Source: Enoplosus armatus
Taxonomy: Eukaryota; Chordata; Actinopteri; Centrarchiformes; Enoplosidae
Reading direction: 5' to 3'
DNA length: 64,000 nt
Assembly: GCF_043641665.1 (NCBI RefSeq)
Contig: NC_092181.1
Location: forward strand, 6,084,421 to 6,148,420
Each line of letters begins with the position of its first letter. Position 1 is the first letter of the stretch. Below the pieces are notes generated by a model. It had not been told where the DNA came from, searched no databases, and saw nothing but the letters and a program-made list of their open reading frames with translations. Shown piece by piece: positions 38,612 to 52,241 of the stretch. The translations under genes and the position numbers were made by a program.

Positions 38612-40091
38612 GGTTTAGATAGTATCTTCCTTGGTCTATCAGAGTGCCATCTGCAGGGCCCAGCCTGAGCCTGTGACATCACTTCCTCTCACACATGCAG
38701 GCGCTGGTGGGAAATTGTACCACCATGACATCATGTAATGGTTCCAACATGTGGTGAGGCGAGTTGTATCCAACCGCCCGTGGATGCAGGAATGCAAGCT
38801 CAACTTCACAACAAAGTTTCTGTCCACCTTAACCGCCGTGGCCTCGATCCTGATTGAGCTCCCATTCATCTGGACTTAGATTTCATGTTGTGACCAGACC
38901 TTGCCTTGATATTAAGCCTTTCCAGCCTACTTAAGTAACAACAGACCACAGGGAGATTAGAGTCCATTTCCACCTTAACTTTTAAGGTGAAACTGCGCAT
39001 TAATCCCCCTTTTTAATGATGTCACGATGACCTCCACTCTCTCACTCTCTGCTGTTATTATCATATTGCTCAAAGTCTTAGTCCTATAACTCAATATGAC
39101 TCCTTAAACTCTTTCATCCTGCCTTAGGATCTTCACACATCTTGTATCCATCATCTGTCCCTCCCACACACGATACACTCCTCCTCTGTTCTCACGTTAA
39201 TCTGCCTGTTCCTCCCTCACTCATTTCCACTCTCCTGCAGCTATTCGCTCATGTCAGACCCCCCCCCCCCCCCTTCCTTCGACATGGTACACCAGGAACC
39301 ATTGAGAACAGCCAGTTGTGTGTGCTAGCTGCATTTGTCTTGGCACCGGCTCAGGGTTCTAATATTGCCACTTCAGATTAAGTGTACTAGATGACTGTGG
39401 AAGGGGAGTGGGGGGGGGGTCCTTCTCATGAGGCTGCAGTAAAAGATCAGAGGATGTGGGAGGAGATGTCCACTAATCCATCTACTTATGATTCTCGCCT
39501 TTTTGTTACACTAACTTAAACCACCAGTCACGGAAAACGACTTGCGAAAGCTATTTACTGTACGCGACACAGTTTTGGTAGCATCTGTGGATAAAACATT
39601 TTCACGCGCCGGCAGTCGGCCCGCTCTCACAATCCGTAAATAAGAGGAAAACAAACGATAATGCCGGAACTGTTCCAAAGCCTCCCAACTTTTTGGCCAA
39701 GTTGGACTGTTTATGAGGCGAACTCTCCCCTCTTGTAGTTGACTCACACACACGCTGTCAAAGAGGGTAATAGTTCTGCCACTCGTAATGAACTTCAGAG
39801 AAAGCAACCCCAAATATGTAAGCCGGTGTTTGTGTATGTGTGGGTGTGTGTAAGCTGCTGTGCAAATGGGGTGGCCTTTGATGTAGCGCTGCTCGGATAC
39901 TCGTAGTTAGCAGTTCCCAGGCTGTCTGAGCCTGTCCTTTTCTTTTTCAAGGGCAGGACGCAGAGAGAGATAGAGACAGGGAAATGAGAGACAGAAAGGC
40001 CGGCTTTCTCAGCTTTACTGTCTTTTGGTTGATGCTGTGAAAAGAAAACAAGCTAAAGAGGGCAATTTTTCCTAAATACCTCTATAATTGC

Positions 40092-40132
<41 letters not shown>

Positions 40133-40873
40133 GTGGTGCGTAAAAGTGGGGGTACATTCCTATATTCATGCACATGTGTAAAACATAGCTAAGTTCGTGA
40201 AAACAACCTGCAACATTACATTTGTAATGTCTGTCAATCATGTACACACACTCCCAAACACACCACTCAGAGTAGAAGTAGCAAAATTACCTGAACATTT
40301 TGTTCATTTCAACACATACGGCAAGCTTTCCCAGCGACTTCAATATAGTCTGAGTCTTCATCGTCGACATTGTTTCCCATTCATTCCAATGAAAGTTCCT
40401 TGCTGGACACATCAGCTGAAGATGTTCTACAGGCTTCCTCAGTTTTTCCATGTTTTTTTGTTCCACAGAGCATGTCCATCAGAGTCCTCCTCTGGCTGAG
40501 CCGACTCCCCACACACATGAATGGCATGAAAATAGTTTACCAATACAGCACTTTTTAATTTGTATAGGACCTAATGGCTTAAATTGAGCTGATATAAAGA
40601 GTCGATCATTTGTATATGAAAAAAAAAACATTTTTGGGAAGTCTCTTGTCCTGCAGTTCTGACTGTGGCCACTACTCCAAAATAACAGCCCAGCGCTGAT
40701 CCTGGGGGCTTGCTTTATAGTCCTGTATAAATCACTTCCTTTGAGGTCAAAGGCCACATATTTTTTGCTCCTCACACCTTTCCTGCTGTCTCTCTAAAAC
40801 AGCGCCTTTGGAAACATCCAAGCTGCTCCTCCTGTGTCTGAGATGTGCTTTTAACATACCAGATAAAGCTTGT

Positions 40874-40906
<33 letters not shown>

Positions 40907-42067
40907 ATTGAAGCAACCTGCAGGTGGAGGAACATCCAGTAACCTACGGTATCTCCAGCCTTCAAAAACCCCTTTATGTTCCACCGCCAGATGTGGAGAG
41001 AAGCAGCGAGAAATTGTGGCAAAGAGCCAGAAGGAATTGTGTCAGAAAGCAGCTTTAACGGGTCATTGTGTGTTCTCACTCGCTTCTCCTTTCTGTCTGT
41101 CTCGCAATAATTTCACCATTGCTAAAATGCTCAGATCCATCAGAGCACTTCTTGCATGTGAGGAGGTGGACTGATTAATGTGAGAAGGATCATCACCAGC
41201 CAAGTCACATAGTTGCCAAAGACGCCTCTATCCCCATCCAAGAGATTAATACCACATTTTACATCTATGTTTTCTGTTTTGCCACAGTTAAAACGTAACA
41301 CCTGATCTTGAGATGGTCCCAGCCTGCAGTAAAATACTCTCTGACCCTGCACACATCCTCAGAAAAGAGAGGCTCTCTGACTGAATTCGCCCTCTAGGGG
41401 TGGAGAGCTGGAACGACAGCAGCTGTCACCGCAGAGAGAGGAGGTGAGCGTATCCACAACATTCAAGATCTCAGATTTCTTTTTTTTTTCCACCCTCACG
41501 CTTTTGGTTTGGGATTTCATCTCAGATCTCATCTTATCTTGGAGGCAACACATCTCGGAGATAAAAGGAACATTTATACTGCAGAAGGGCAAAGATTTGG
41601 TGCACACACTCCACCATCAAGTTTAGTCAAAGACATGATAGAGAGATCCAGCCTCACAAGGGCAACACATTAAGTCTAAACGAAGGTGTTAGGTCGGCCT
41701 GAATGCTGCTGTCTATCAGTCGTTCACATTTCAAAGCTTGTAATTTTAAAGGTATGAAATGCTTCCTCCAAAGCTTTTCTGCCTGAAGGATGAAGCTCTC
41801 AGGAAGAGGGTTCCCTCAGGGATCCTCTATATCTGTTATCTCACACATACCATAACACACACACACATGCTTGTATTGATGCACACACATACACGCCTCA
41901 CTCATCTTTGTATGGAACATCTGCTAAGCTATACTCTTTACCCCTCCACCTGAGCGTGAGTAATCTTCCCTCTATTGATCCCCCATTAAGGCTCCACAAC
42001 TTTCCCCAGAACAGATGTCAGGCGAGCATCACACAGATTGATGTTTTTAATAAAAATGCAATAAGGA

Positions 42068-42120
42068 GAAAGAAGAGGAGGAGGAGGAGGAGGAGGAGGG
42101 GGAGGAGGAGGAGGAGGAGG
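42068..42120 (+). repeat. GGA trinucleotide repeat
   Basis: Nearly uninterrupted GAG/GGA triplets; they give a meaningless poly-arginine open frame on the plus strand. Confidence 0.95.
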
Positions 42121-42306
42121 AAGAAAGGACACTCTTCTCATGGAGGAGAAACCTGGAGGTAGGTGTGTTAGTGCATGTGCGTGTGTGTTTGTGTCTCACT
42201 TGGCAGCCCTTTTCACAAGTTTCGCCTCTACTGATGTGGTTGGCGAGAAACTTTTTTTAAAAGCACATTTGAAGAATCTCTGATGTTACAAGACGAAACA
42301 CCCACA

Positions 42307-42344
<38 letters not shown>

Positions 42345-42791
42345 CGTGCCAGTGAGTGAGCTCAGATTGACTTGACTCTTTCACTTCAATCGCATCTTTG
42401 TAGGTCTGCTTGTGGATCCTATAAGCAAAGCACAGGGGGAGAGGTTGCATAGCAGAGCTTCAATGGTTTCTTTGGCTGAGCCATAAGGGATCTATAGCAC
42501 CAGCAACCTGACTGGCAGGCAGATGGGTAAGGATGAAATGATAAAATATCAGATAAGAATCTGTCAAAATTCAAAAATGCACCGGTCAATAATCCATATT
42601 TTTACCCAAGCACCTGAACAAGCACTCTGAGTGTGAGTTTGAGAGACAGACAGACAGAGAAAGAACAAAGAGAGAAGAAAGTGAGGGAGGAGATACTGAC
42701 TTGATAGAACAGCAGACGGACAGAGATAGATAGAATAGTGTTTTGAAAGCTACATTGAGCAAAAGGATACTCATTACACACTTATAAATCT

Positions 42792-43381
42792 GAGGCCCTG
42801 TTTACACCTGGCGCTAACATGCGTCTTGGGTGATCTGATCACACGTGAACAGCTCTGAGTACGTCAGTCCACACCTGGCATTGGAATGCGTCTCCACATG
42901 CGTCTCGAGTGACCACTTGTGATCGGATCTCACCTCACCACTCTTGTGCAAATAAACACGTACATCATTTCCGTGTGCAAAGACCAAATGCGTTGTTGTT
43001 TTTAACCGGCAAGAGGCAGCAATGCACTTCCTGTGCTCAGTCTGCTGGAAATTAAAATTAAATTTCAAAGACCTTGGCGTGCGAGCAAATCAAAACAATA
43101 CAGACTTGGTCTATTCCTTGGTGCGTGCCAGGCACTTAGAATATATCTTGCGCGAAGGAGTGCGTACTTCTGCTTATGAAGAGGACGTCAGTTGACTAGG
43201 CAGTCCTTCAACGTGGCCCAGGACACATTCGCATACACACTGCTAAAAGAATGTGGACACTAGCGGCCCAGACCACCTCCGAATGTGGTCTGAGTGATCG
43301 GATCTCAATGCGTCCTCAATGCGTCTTGGGTGCATTCACACCTGTACTTAGAGCTGTCCACTTGTGATCGGATCACCCAAG

Positions 43382-43384
<3 letters not shown>
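42792..43384. mobile_element. Nonautonomous DNA transposon with long inverted arms
   Basis: Left arm begins AGGCCCTGTTTACACCTGG and contains CTTGGGTGATCTGATCACAC then GTGAACAGCTCT. The right arm at 43349-43380, read on the minus strand, gives CTTGGGTGATCCGATCACAA then GTGGACAGCTCT. Further copies of GTGATCGGATCT occur inside at 42918 and 43293. The extreme right end is replaced by a CA repeat (43385-43422). No transposase frame is present. Confidence 0.8.

Positions 43385-43422
<38 letters not shown>
43385..43422 (+). repeat. CA microsatellite at the right edge of the inverted-repeat element
   Basis: Nineteen CA units directly adjoining the element's right arm. Confidence 0.95.
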
Positions 43423-43424
<2 letters not shown>

Positions 43425-44639
43425 GGTGAAACTCCCATCTTTCCAAACCTATCACTAACTTGAAAACGCTGCACAGCTCACCCAGCTCCTCTCTCCTCCT
43501 CCATCGCTGATGTATTTACCCGGCTGACAAATACATGTGTCGGCCCATCGATGAATTGAAAAAGATGTGCCTATGAATAATAAATCTATGGCAGCTGTAC
43601 ATTTTTAATTGATTCTTCCCAAGTACAAACAGCATGGAGATTGTGAGGCTTCACATCTCCCTCCGGGAGCCGGTTTGATTTTCTTTTATCCACTAATGTA
43701 TTTATTACTGTTGAAGCTGGAATGAAACAGGGTGGGAAAAGGGATGTGATGAATATTTGACAAGGAGAGTTTGTGACGTGCAGTATATCAGCGAGGTTTC
43801 CCCGACAGTCAGTTTTATCCTGCTGAGCTTGTTTCACTCGTCCTTTCAGGAGCTCTTCTGTTACCTCTGCTTCGGTAAAAAAATGTATTTGCATTTATAT
43901 TTCATGATGGCTGGTCATTTGAGAGGCTCCATCAAGTAGATAGATACTCTTTGATAACTATGGAGCCATAGTATCACTATCAGCACCATTCATTTTTCTT
44001 CTTTCCTATTACTTTTCCCCTACGCAGACCACCCCATACCTTACCTTATCATATCACACTCCTGTTCATCGAACCCTACTCTATGAAAGCTGAGTCAATA
44101 AAACCCAAGCAGCTATTTGTTGTTGTTATGATGACAATGGAAACAAACTGTAATAAAATCCAGAAACAAAACTGAGCTATTCTAAAATTGCTGTATAATA
44201 TTTAACCATTTAATAGCTCTAAAATGTACAGTCGCTCTTAACTTAAGATAAGTAAGTAAAGACTAAGGCGGCTATATTCAATTTGTCGATATTGGAAGGG
44301 GTCACCTTGAAGTACAATGTGTCAACTAAACATAAACATATTATTTCAGTTTCTTCCTTTATCTTCTGCTAAATCAACATTTTGCCTTGCGATAATGGTA
44401 TATGCATAGCATGACAGAACAAAAAGGGAGAAAAGATCCACACTTCTTTCCAGTGTGTGGCAGTAATGCAGCATAACGTTGTTTGCCAACCGCCATAAAA
44501 ATTAAACCTAACCAACCAAACCAGTGAACACGAACCAATCAGAGGCAGAGTAGGGCGGGTCGTTGCGTGAGTGTTTAGGGTGCGTGCCTTGACTCGGAGG
44601 TGGCGGTATGCAATAAGTAAGGATACTCATGTGGACAAA
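43423..44639. other. Noncoding stretch, nothing firm
   Basis: AT-rich. CCAATCAGAGGCAGAGTAGG near 44536 belongs to a fish repeat and may be the left part of the R1 copy that follows. Confidence 0.4.
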
Positions 44640-44925
44640 AAGGTGGAGTACCGGCCCATTTCAGGCACTGATTCTACATAGTGTTTTAGTGTCTTTCAGC
44701 TCATTGTTTTGGTTTTTACTGCTCTGCAACTTCACTGTTTTGGTTCACTCTCACTCTTCTCAACATTGTAATATTCGTCCACAGGACATTCATCAGGTGG
44801 ACACTAACACAACTCCAAATGAATGCTAATGTTGCTCTGTATCTGCTGGATGGGTAAATAGGCAACATATCAATGTTACATATCGTTTCTGCTGCCCCCA
44901 AGTGGCCAAGAAATCAATCATTGCA
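44640..44925 (+). repeat. Dispersed repeat family R1, copy D
   Basis: GTGTCTTTCAGCTCATTGTT, TTGGTTTTTACTGCTCTGCA and TTTTGGTTCACTCTCACTCT match copies A-C. The right part diverges. Confidence 0.65.
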
Positions 44926-46269
44926 GACGATAATATTAGTGGCAAACAGCAGTATTTCTCTCACAGGGTTTTTGCTAGCATCATCATCGTTTAGCACTGA
45001 AGCAAAAATGTAAAAAGGGGACAAATGCAAAACTATTTTGAGTAAACACTGCAGGACTTTTTACTGGAAAAACTCTCTTGCTTGTATCAGTATCAGCTTT
45101 TATCCACTAACACCCCAGTGCTGCACAAATGGTTATGACGGGTTTCGGAAGGATTTCACCAGTAGAAGTAGGATTAGTAAATTAACAGTTACAGATACAA
45201 ACTTACAGATATTGTGTTTTGTGGGTTGATTTTTTCATTCAAAGTGGCCTACACATGCTGAAAGGGGCACATATTATAACATGATGCAACACAAATGGCA
45301 GAGAGAATTTCCTCATCTGCATATTTATACAAATATGAGAGGTCACAAGGGTTAGATAGTTCCAAACATACATTCATGTGCTGCTTCTTTCACAGTCTGG
45401 TTGTTATCTCTTAGTGATTGCTCTGTCTAATATTAATGGATATAGATTCACCCATCGCATGTTTATCAGCTTCATTTATGTGCAGTTAATTCCCTCCATA
45501 TTGGCGAACAGATGGTCCCTTCACTTTAGCAATTTCCTTCTGGGAGTCAGAAGTTAATTCCAGTCAACTCAATATGTTCGCCCCCACATGGTGACACATC
45601 AAGCTGATAACACTGCCGAGGTCAGTCTTCACCTTCCTGTAATGATTTCAAAAAAGTCACACTTTATTAATTACTGTCTGCTGTGGTGGTTTATCTTCCA
45701 TAGGAAAATGGCAAAACCTGCAACACTGTTGTTTATTATAATTGCTAATATATCATTAAAGATACCAAATTGAGACAACTGACGAAGAGGAGAAAAGTTA
45801 GTATTTTGTGCTCTCAATGGAAGGTCATCCTCGTAACAAGCCACCTGAATTGGGGCAGGGAAAGAGTGCTGAAGAAGATATTTTTAGATGTCTGACTCTT
45901 GAGTGGTATCCTCGTTAACTGGATATCAGGAAGTGTGGGAGAAAATCCCAGTGAAAATCCCCACTCCCGTATGCTGGGTACGTTAAAGAGAATATTTGAT
46001 TACGAGTTGAGAGGCCTAGTTTGAACTAATTACAACATATGTACGCCATTACGGCATTTCATCCAATAATATATGGAGGAAAACAATATGTTCAGCGCAC
46101 AGAACGCATTTGCATAAAGTAGTAAAATAAAACAGGATGAACACTTTCACTGTGATGATGTAATCTACTATTTCTCTGATTCACACATGCTGTAAAAGTC
46201 ATACATTCCAATGCTGACACAATAAATTATTCTCTAGTGTAATGCATCACTAATTCAGGCAGTGTGTTA
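44926..46269. other. Noncoding stretch, nothing recognised
   Basis: AT-rich, with no exon or repeat I can name. Confidence 0.4.
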
Positions 46270-46560
46270 CAGATTAAAGGGTCAGTTCACCCAAATTATG
46301 TACTAGTAACAATGCAAATATGTCGCGCTGTTCTGCTCGTCCACATTCTCGTATGTCATTACGTGACATGCGCACAAAGTACAATGCAATAAGCAAATGT
46401 GGCTCTTGTCTCCTGAATTTCTTTCATCATGTGAATGCACCGTTCCTGATGAATGCCTTGTGCACATGCACACCATTTGAATACAATGCAGGAATGGCGG
46501 ACTCTGCCAATGCAAACTACTATATAGAGAGGTAACTATACACAGTATAAACACATTTGA
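46270..46560. repeat. Teleost repeat beginning AAAGGGTCAGTTCACCCAAAT
   Basis: The opening AAAGGGTCAGTTCACCCAAA is the conserved end of a repeat widespread in fish. The rest is diverged; the right boundary is a guess. A second unrelated repeat fragment with GTAATCCAGCCCTG lies at about 46795-46868. Confidence 0.5.
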
Positions 46561-47527
46561 TAAATGCCAGCCTTAAATAGTATCATTTGGCTTTGATATG
46601 ATGGAAATTTTAAGGGTCATAACTTTAAGCAGAAGATAAACTGAAAACTATATTTTAACTCGGGGCCTCTCTATGAGATGGGGCCTCAACCTTAAGGCCA
46701 CTGTCTTTTCAGTTTACATTGTGATTTTAATGCTGCTTTCAGTATTACCAAACAAATGCACAATCAATCAAATTACCACAAACACCCTTCTGTGAACCTG
46801 GAGCCTTCAGGCCCCCTTAGGGTCTGGGGCAGTTGCCCACTTTGCTTGGTTGGTAATCCAGCCCTGTCTGCATGGCTACAATAGATACCAATATTGTTGA
46901 ATTGGGTTAACCTTGAAATTCCGCTGTGCAAAGTGAAATATTTTCCTATGAGAAAGTAATGATTGCAACCAGCATAGAGGACAATATGAGCAGGAAGGAC
47001 GGGCCCTGGGCCTGACTGATAAGAACACATGATCAATATTATATAATTTAACTCTCCTGTTTGACTGTGCTCAGTAATGTCATCATTGTTCACAGGCAAT
47101 GCAGGAAAATGCCATCAAAGAATGACATCTCCTTCTGCACACGTCCTTGGACCGGTGCTGAGTTGAGATAGACAGACAAAGTCATTGTGAAAGACTTTTT
47201 TAACATTTCCACATCGATGATGAACAGACAGTCACAGCATTAATGGATTTTCTGCCACCGGCATTGGGAAAAAGTATGATGTGATACAAACTACTCAAAG
47301 GTAATTTTCTGCTGTTGGGGCCGTGTATATTGACCTTGCTCTAATAAAACTATACAATATGTCTCGCTTCATATTTATATAAATATGTATCTCACATTTA
47401 TTTCTAAGAGGAAATAAATAGTGTCGCTTTCCATTTGATCTGTTCCATAAAAACGAGTATTCTGATCTTTTATTCTCATACTGAACAGCAATACAATACT
47501 TAAAACTACATTTATTATTACTTAAAA

Positions 47528-47700
47528 GTTTATTTTTCAGGATCAGTTGGACTGCTCACAGAGCCACTGCTCTGCTGGAGGTCCTGCACCAGGACTCCAC
47601 GTTTACGTGTGCTCCTGCAGCAGCAGCAGCAGCAGCAGCAACAGTTCTGCAGGTCTTCAACAGTCTGTGTATTGTCAGCGAGCCGGTTACGAAACACATC
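47528..47700 (+). other. Exon-like segment with CAG repeat
   Basis: Preceded by an acceptor-like AAAGTTTATTTTTCAG and followed by several GT sites. A run of seven to eight CAG/AGC triplets at 47618-47640 reads as poly-Ser in one plus frame and poly-Ala in another. Both frames end by about 47760. No recognised protein. It starts a GC-richer stretch to about 48.6 kb that could be a promoter or regulatory region. Confidence 0.25.
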
Positions 47701-50399
47701 AGTCTCGCAGTCAGATTGTTCCCCAGATGTGGGGGCTGACTGGCTTCCAGCTCCTTTGATGTGACGTTGGAGTTTCTAGATTCCACGTCTGTCTATCTGC
47801 CCAGGCTGACGACGGAGGCTGCAGAAGGTTAGATCTTATTTGTGGCGCTCAGCGTAAACAAGCCGGTCGCGGCGGTCCAAGTCAGCCTGACATCCAAAGA
47901 ACGGGAGTGTAAGCAACGTCGGGAGATGGGGCCCAGGCTTTCTGTAAGCCGCCGTAATCAGTGACTCCGAGATGGAATCGGTGCAGATGTGAGATGGAGG
48001 TCTTGCGCCATAAACAAAGGGTCGGGGAAAGTTGCATCTAATCTCGCCACTGTGTTCTTATTTGTAACATTGTTGGGTAAACAGTCGCCGTCTCAGGAGG
48101 GCCTCGGTATCGGGCGGCAGAAGTTCAAAGGCGATGCAGGGGTCATGGGATGGAAGAGGCAGGAGGCAGGAGGGGATTTGGTTGGGACAGGGCTCTTGTT
48201 GTCCCCAGCTGTCCTGTCCATGTCTCCCCTGACCGAGGGGCAGCCCCAGGTCAGAAGGCCACCAAGAAGAAAGGAAAGAGCAGAGATGAGGGGGTTCAAA
48301 TGCAGGCTATAGACCGGAGGAGGGGTGGAGTCTGTGTACACGAGTGTGTATGTGCGTGTTTTGCGACAGCACACACTGTCATCCACTCCCCTCCCCTGTT
48401 CTCACACACACAGGGACAGCGTGACCAGACTTCCCTTTGGCCTCTGATATATTTATATGCTCAGAGCAGTCTCTGCTCAGAGAGGGAGACCCGCGAGATG
48501 CACCTGAGCAAATATTAACATCCTCCATAAGGAGCCTTTGATGTGCGGGGGCCAGAGCCCAGGGTCGGCACCCCTCAGCGGGCTGGGCTCGGAGCGCGGG
48601 GTCTACAGAGTCAATAAAGGAGTGGGAAGATACTGAAGAGCAGACGGGTCAGACTCCCAGCCAGACATGAAGGCTACGCGACACATTTTGGGGTCAGGGA
48701 AATCTGCATCCAAATTATGGGGGTTATTGAAGTGAATTTATTTAGAGGTGTGATTCAGAAAGAAAAACACACTCAGTGACCTGTTAAATACATTCAAAGC
48801 CAAAGCATCACAGCAAAGTTCAATCAAGTTTTTGACTGAACAGCAGAAAAACTCATTCTCACAACAGTTTTAAGGCAACGCTTAAGATATTTTTTTTATG
48901 TTACAAAGGCCATAGTTAGCACAGGGAACCCTGTCTCTCAGCCCTCCCTGAACTACTGTCGAAAGTTCATAAAACTCAACAGTGCACACACACAGACACA
49001 CAAAAAAAAATCCACAACTTATTTGAAAGAGGAAAAAAGATTAACTTCCAGAGACTTAAGTGTCTTCGCTGCTAAATCCCTTTTCAAACGTAGGGAAGAG
49101 ACTTGAGGGAAATAAATATATAAAGTCATCCAAGAACCAGGCTAAGTGGTTTATCTCCTTTCATCTTGCCACCGCTATATGAGGACTAATCCTGCCTTGT
49201 GTCTTCACTGCGGAGCCGGGGCCCCTCTGAACTACATTAAATAGAATAGATTAGCTCCTCCAAAAAGTCACGAGGTGGCATTTCAGAATCTGCCTTGTTT
49301 TTTGGGGGGGGGTTTCTTTTTGGTGCCATAGATAGTGGATGGCATGAGTCAGTATCTGCGCTCGGCTTTGTCTTTGGGTGTGTGGCTGACATCTGAACTC
49401 TCCACAGAGCGAGGGGAGTTTTTTTGCAGGATTGCTGACGATAAGGGGCCATTGATTGTCTTTTGGTAACCAGGTTTATTTGAAGTCCGTGAAACACTTG
49501 TTTTTTTGTGTGTGTGAGATAGGTGTTTTGGGGACGGCTGTGTTTGTAGCTGCGTCAACAGGGAGTGAAGAACTGATAACGCCCATGTGCACCATTCAAC
49601 AAAACATCATCTGCAGGAGCATTGTTCTCCATCGATTCCTCATGATGTCCATTCCTACAGACGAGGAGGACGAGCTTACCGCAGGAAGTGGAGGGTGGGT
49701 GTGTAACGCAATTAAATGACTCCTTCATCTTGTTTGATCTGCTTCATTTCATTTGGTCTTACTAATTTGGAGGGAAAAAATCAGATAAGGCGAAGCCATC
49801 ATGTGTTTTCACATCAAAAGTGATGGATGACAATGTTTCCACTATGTTTCCTCTTCATCTCCTCACTCAGACTTCTGAGGGCAGCGGTGATTAGATCATC
49901 TCCAGCTCTCTACACAATGAGCTATTGTGGGGAAGAAGCAGCCATAAATTGGACTTGTCAAAGCGATCTAGTTAAGGCCGGATCAAAGGCTTGCCTGAAT
50001 ACTACTACCTCTTGTTTCTGTCTGCTAATTTCTCCTCTTTCCTCCCAGCCGAGTAGAAGTGTGAGTTTTTGGGCAGGAGACATGGAATCAGCTGAAGAAG
50101 ATGTAATGGGAGCTCAAAAAAGCATATTGGCTGTGTATGTTGTAATGTATGTGTTTGTGAAGTTGTGTACCTCCCTTTTGAGTGCGTATCTGTACATCGT
50201 ATGTGTGGGTTGTCTGATACAGCTAAGGAGGTGTGCGGGAGGTTCTCCAGATGCACTGAGTTGGGGGAAGTATTAAGAAGGCCGCAGCTATGCCAGATAT
50301 GCCCAAACCATAACAAGAGGAGGTGAGAAGACAACGGGCCGCAAACCGAGGGCTCTCTCATCAAGGGAACAGGGCGAGAGGCGCAGATCTCGTGTCAGA
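47701..50399. other. GC-richer then ordinary noncoding stretch
   Basis: 47800-48640 is richer in G, C and CpG than its surroundings (for example GGTCGCGGCGGTCC and GGGCTCGGAGCGCGGGGTC). A direct repeat GCTCAGAG...GCTCAGAG lies at 48460-48483. No exon recognised. Confidence 0.35.
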
Positions 50400-50650
50400 T
50401 CGAGGCCAAGAGCAATGGATTTCAGCGCGTTACAATTATAATACTGTGACAATTTCAGGGGAAATCATGAGGTTTTGATTTGTTGAATGATGGGCTGGGT
50501 TGTTGTTTCCCATGTCTTATTGATTTGGAGAGAGCATTTATTAGCACGTCAAAATGCAGGCAGTCTGATGTTATTTATGGACACTTATAAATCCTCTTAC
50601 TCCATCTCTGCACGTCCGTGGTGCCGCACATAACTTCAAGGTTAGTAAGA
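50400..50650. promoter_or_regulatory. Candidate conserved noncoding element
   Basis: High-complexity, repeat-free sequence with AT-rich transcription-factor-like words (CAATTATAATACTGTGACAA, TTATTAGCACGTCAAAATGC). It looks like a deeply conserved vertebrate enhancer, but this is an impression from composition only. Confidence 0.2.
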
Positions 50651-51519
50651 CACAAAGCAGTCTGCATTAGGAAACATCATCCTGTATATATCTGCATCTA
50701 GTCACAGCATGCGGCTGTCCCAGCAGCCTTTGCTGGAAGTGTTTATGGCTGTAAATTAGGATATGAAAGAGCTGATACCACACATGTTGCAGATACATAA
50801 CTGTTACAGTGCCACCAGGACATTATTTATCTTTGCCTCCTTTAAAATCTCTTTCAACCACTACACCTTTGTGTCGTATGTGAGTATGTGACCGACCCTT
50901 CTCGTGTGTTTACCTCATTATCAACATGAAGCCGGCTGACAGCAGTGTTGATCTGTTAGTTAAGTAAGTGTTGCAGTAACATCTAACAATGCATTATATT
51001 CTGTGATCAGGTCACACATTTTGAGTGTAACATCTTGATCTGCAAAGTAGCTCGTCACTACAGCTGTCATGTAAGTGCAGTGGAGTCAAACACTTAACCC
51101 TGGAAAGGAGCTGAAGCGTAAAGTAGTAAAATGCTGATACGAGCAAATGGTAATACGTGAGTACCTCAAAACTGTAAATAACTGGAAACGTATTTGCATG
51201 TATGAATACAGAGTAGGACCGTATGCTTTTTTTGTAGCCTTAACATCCTTTCATACCCTGTGAAAAACACTGACTACTATTGGAGAAAATGAGAAACAGT
51301 AAACTGATTTCAGATTGCTCCATGTGTGCATAAACAAACAGACAAATAAATGAACATAGTCAACAAAGTGACGGTGAAGAATATCTATGTGTAAGGTTGA
51401 AATCGGAACGTGAAAACCTCCCTAAGGCGGCCGTTATACCATCAAAGCTCCAGTCACGCTTTATAACACAGTGTTGTCTTGCCTGCTGTTCTATTTTGGT
51501 ATGTGTAAACACGGGCCAG

Positions 51520-51720
51520 TAGTGGCCCTCTATCTGTCAGCAGAAACACATTTGCGGGAGCATCAAATGAGGGCCAGAGCTGGAGAGCAGGCCTCCTTAT
51601 TTAATAATTAATCAAGGTGCAGTTCAAGGCACACAATCTGATGAAAGCGCCGTCTGTCAGGCGAAATTAAGCCCTTCTATCATTCCATTATTGTTGTTAG
51701 TTTAGGCTGATCCCTCTTTC
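51520..51720. promoter_or_regulatory. Candidate conserved noncoding element
   Basis: Includes TTATTTAATAATTAATCAAG (clustered TAAT homeodomain-type words) next to GGTGCAGTTCAAGGCACAC, without repeats or open frames. Inference from composition only. Confidence 0.2.
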
Positions 51721-52241
51721 ATTCCTCAGCCCTCCTCTCCCTCCCTCCCTCCTTCCTTCCGTCCTCCTTGCCCCCCTCCCCTCTTCTTATCATAAGTTAG
51801 AGGTTGTCAATGTGTCAATTAAAACAGGCTGCGGCAGGTTGTTTCATCGCATGGGACGTTTGATGTCTCGATATAAAAGTGCTTTGAAATCTGTTTATTT
51901 TGCCTTTGCGTTGCGTCTTTCTGCAGCACTCTTCCTCCTCTCACTGGCTGGTATGCTGTGGGTTTCTCTTATCTTTTGTGGCTGTGAATTAAAGCGTGGA
52001 ACAAAGGTATGCAAGCGGGCCGATGATGTCACATGTGGACGCCGATGAGTTGAAAGTAAATAAAGTGAAGTGCGGAAAGCTCCTCCAGGGCACGTAGACA
52101 AGGCGGTGTAATCAAGGGACCAACATGTTCCTCATACACAAGGACAAGGTGGGGGGGGGGGTCAGGTATGAAGCCAAAAGAAAGACAATTCAAAAAGTGT
52201 GTCAATTTGAAATGAATCTCTTGATAATCTTGTCCCCACAG

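Larger units (their letters stand above)
38476..42790. other. Noncoding stretch with microsatellites
   Basis: Apart from the C/CA repeat at 38581, it holds a C run at 39259-39273, GT repeats at 40095-40130 and 40879-40906, a GGA repeat at 42068-42120 and a GT repeat near 42313-42341. No gene recognised. A strong plus-strand donor-like ACCTGGAG|GTAGGT at about 42158 follows the GGA repeat but has no credible exon before it. Confidence 0.5.

Noticed and set aside
38740..38878. Plus-strand open stretch after a TAA reading VVSNRPWMQECKLNF and ending in TAG
   Set aside because: It looks protein-like by eye but has no splice support, no recognisable family, and a stop at each end.
41908..42162. 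Arginine-rich open frame
   Set aside because: A translation artefact of the GGA repeat.
49827..50276. 149-codon open frame on the plus strand with hydrophobic stretches
   Set aside because: No family motif, no convincing start context or splice signals, and codon use looks random.
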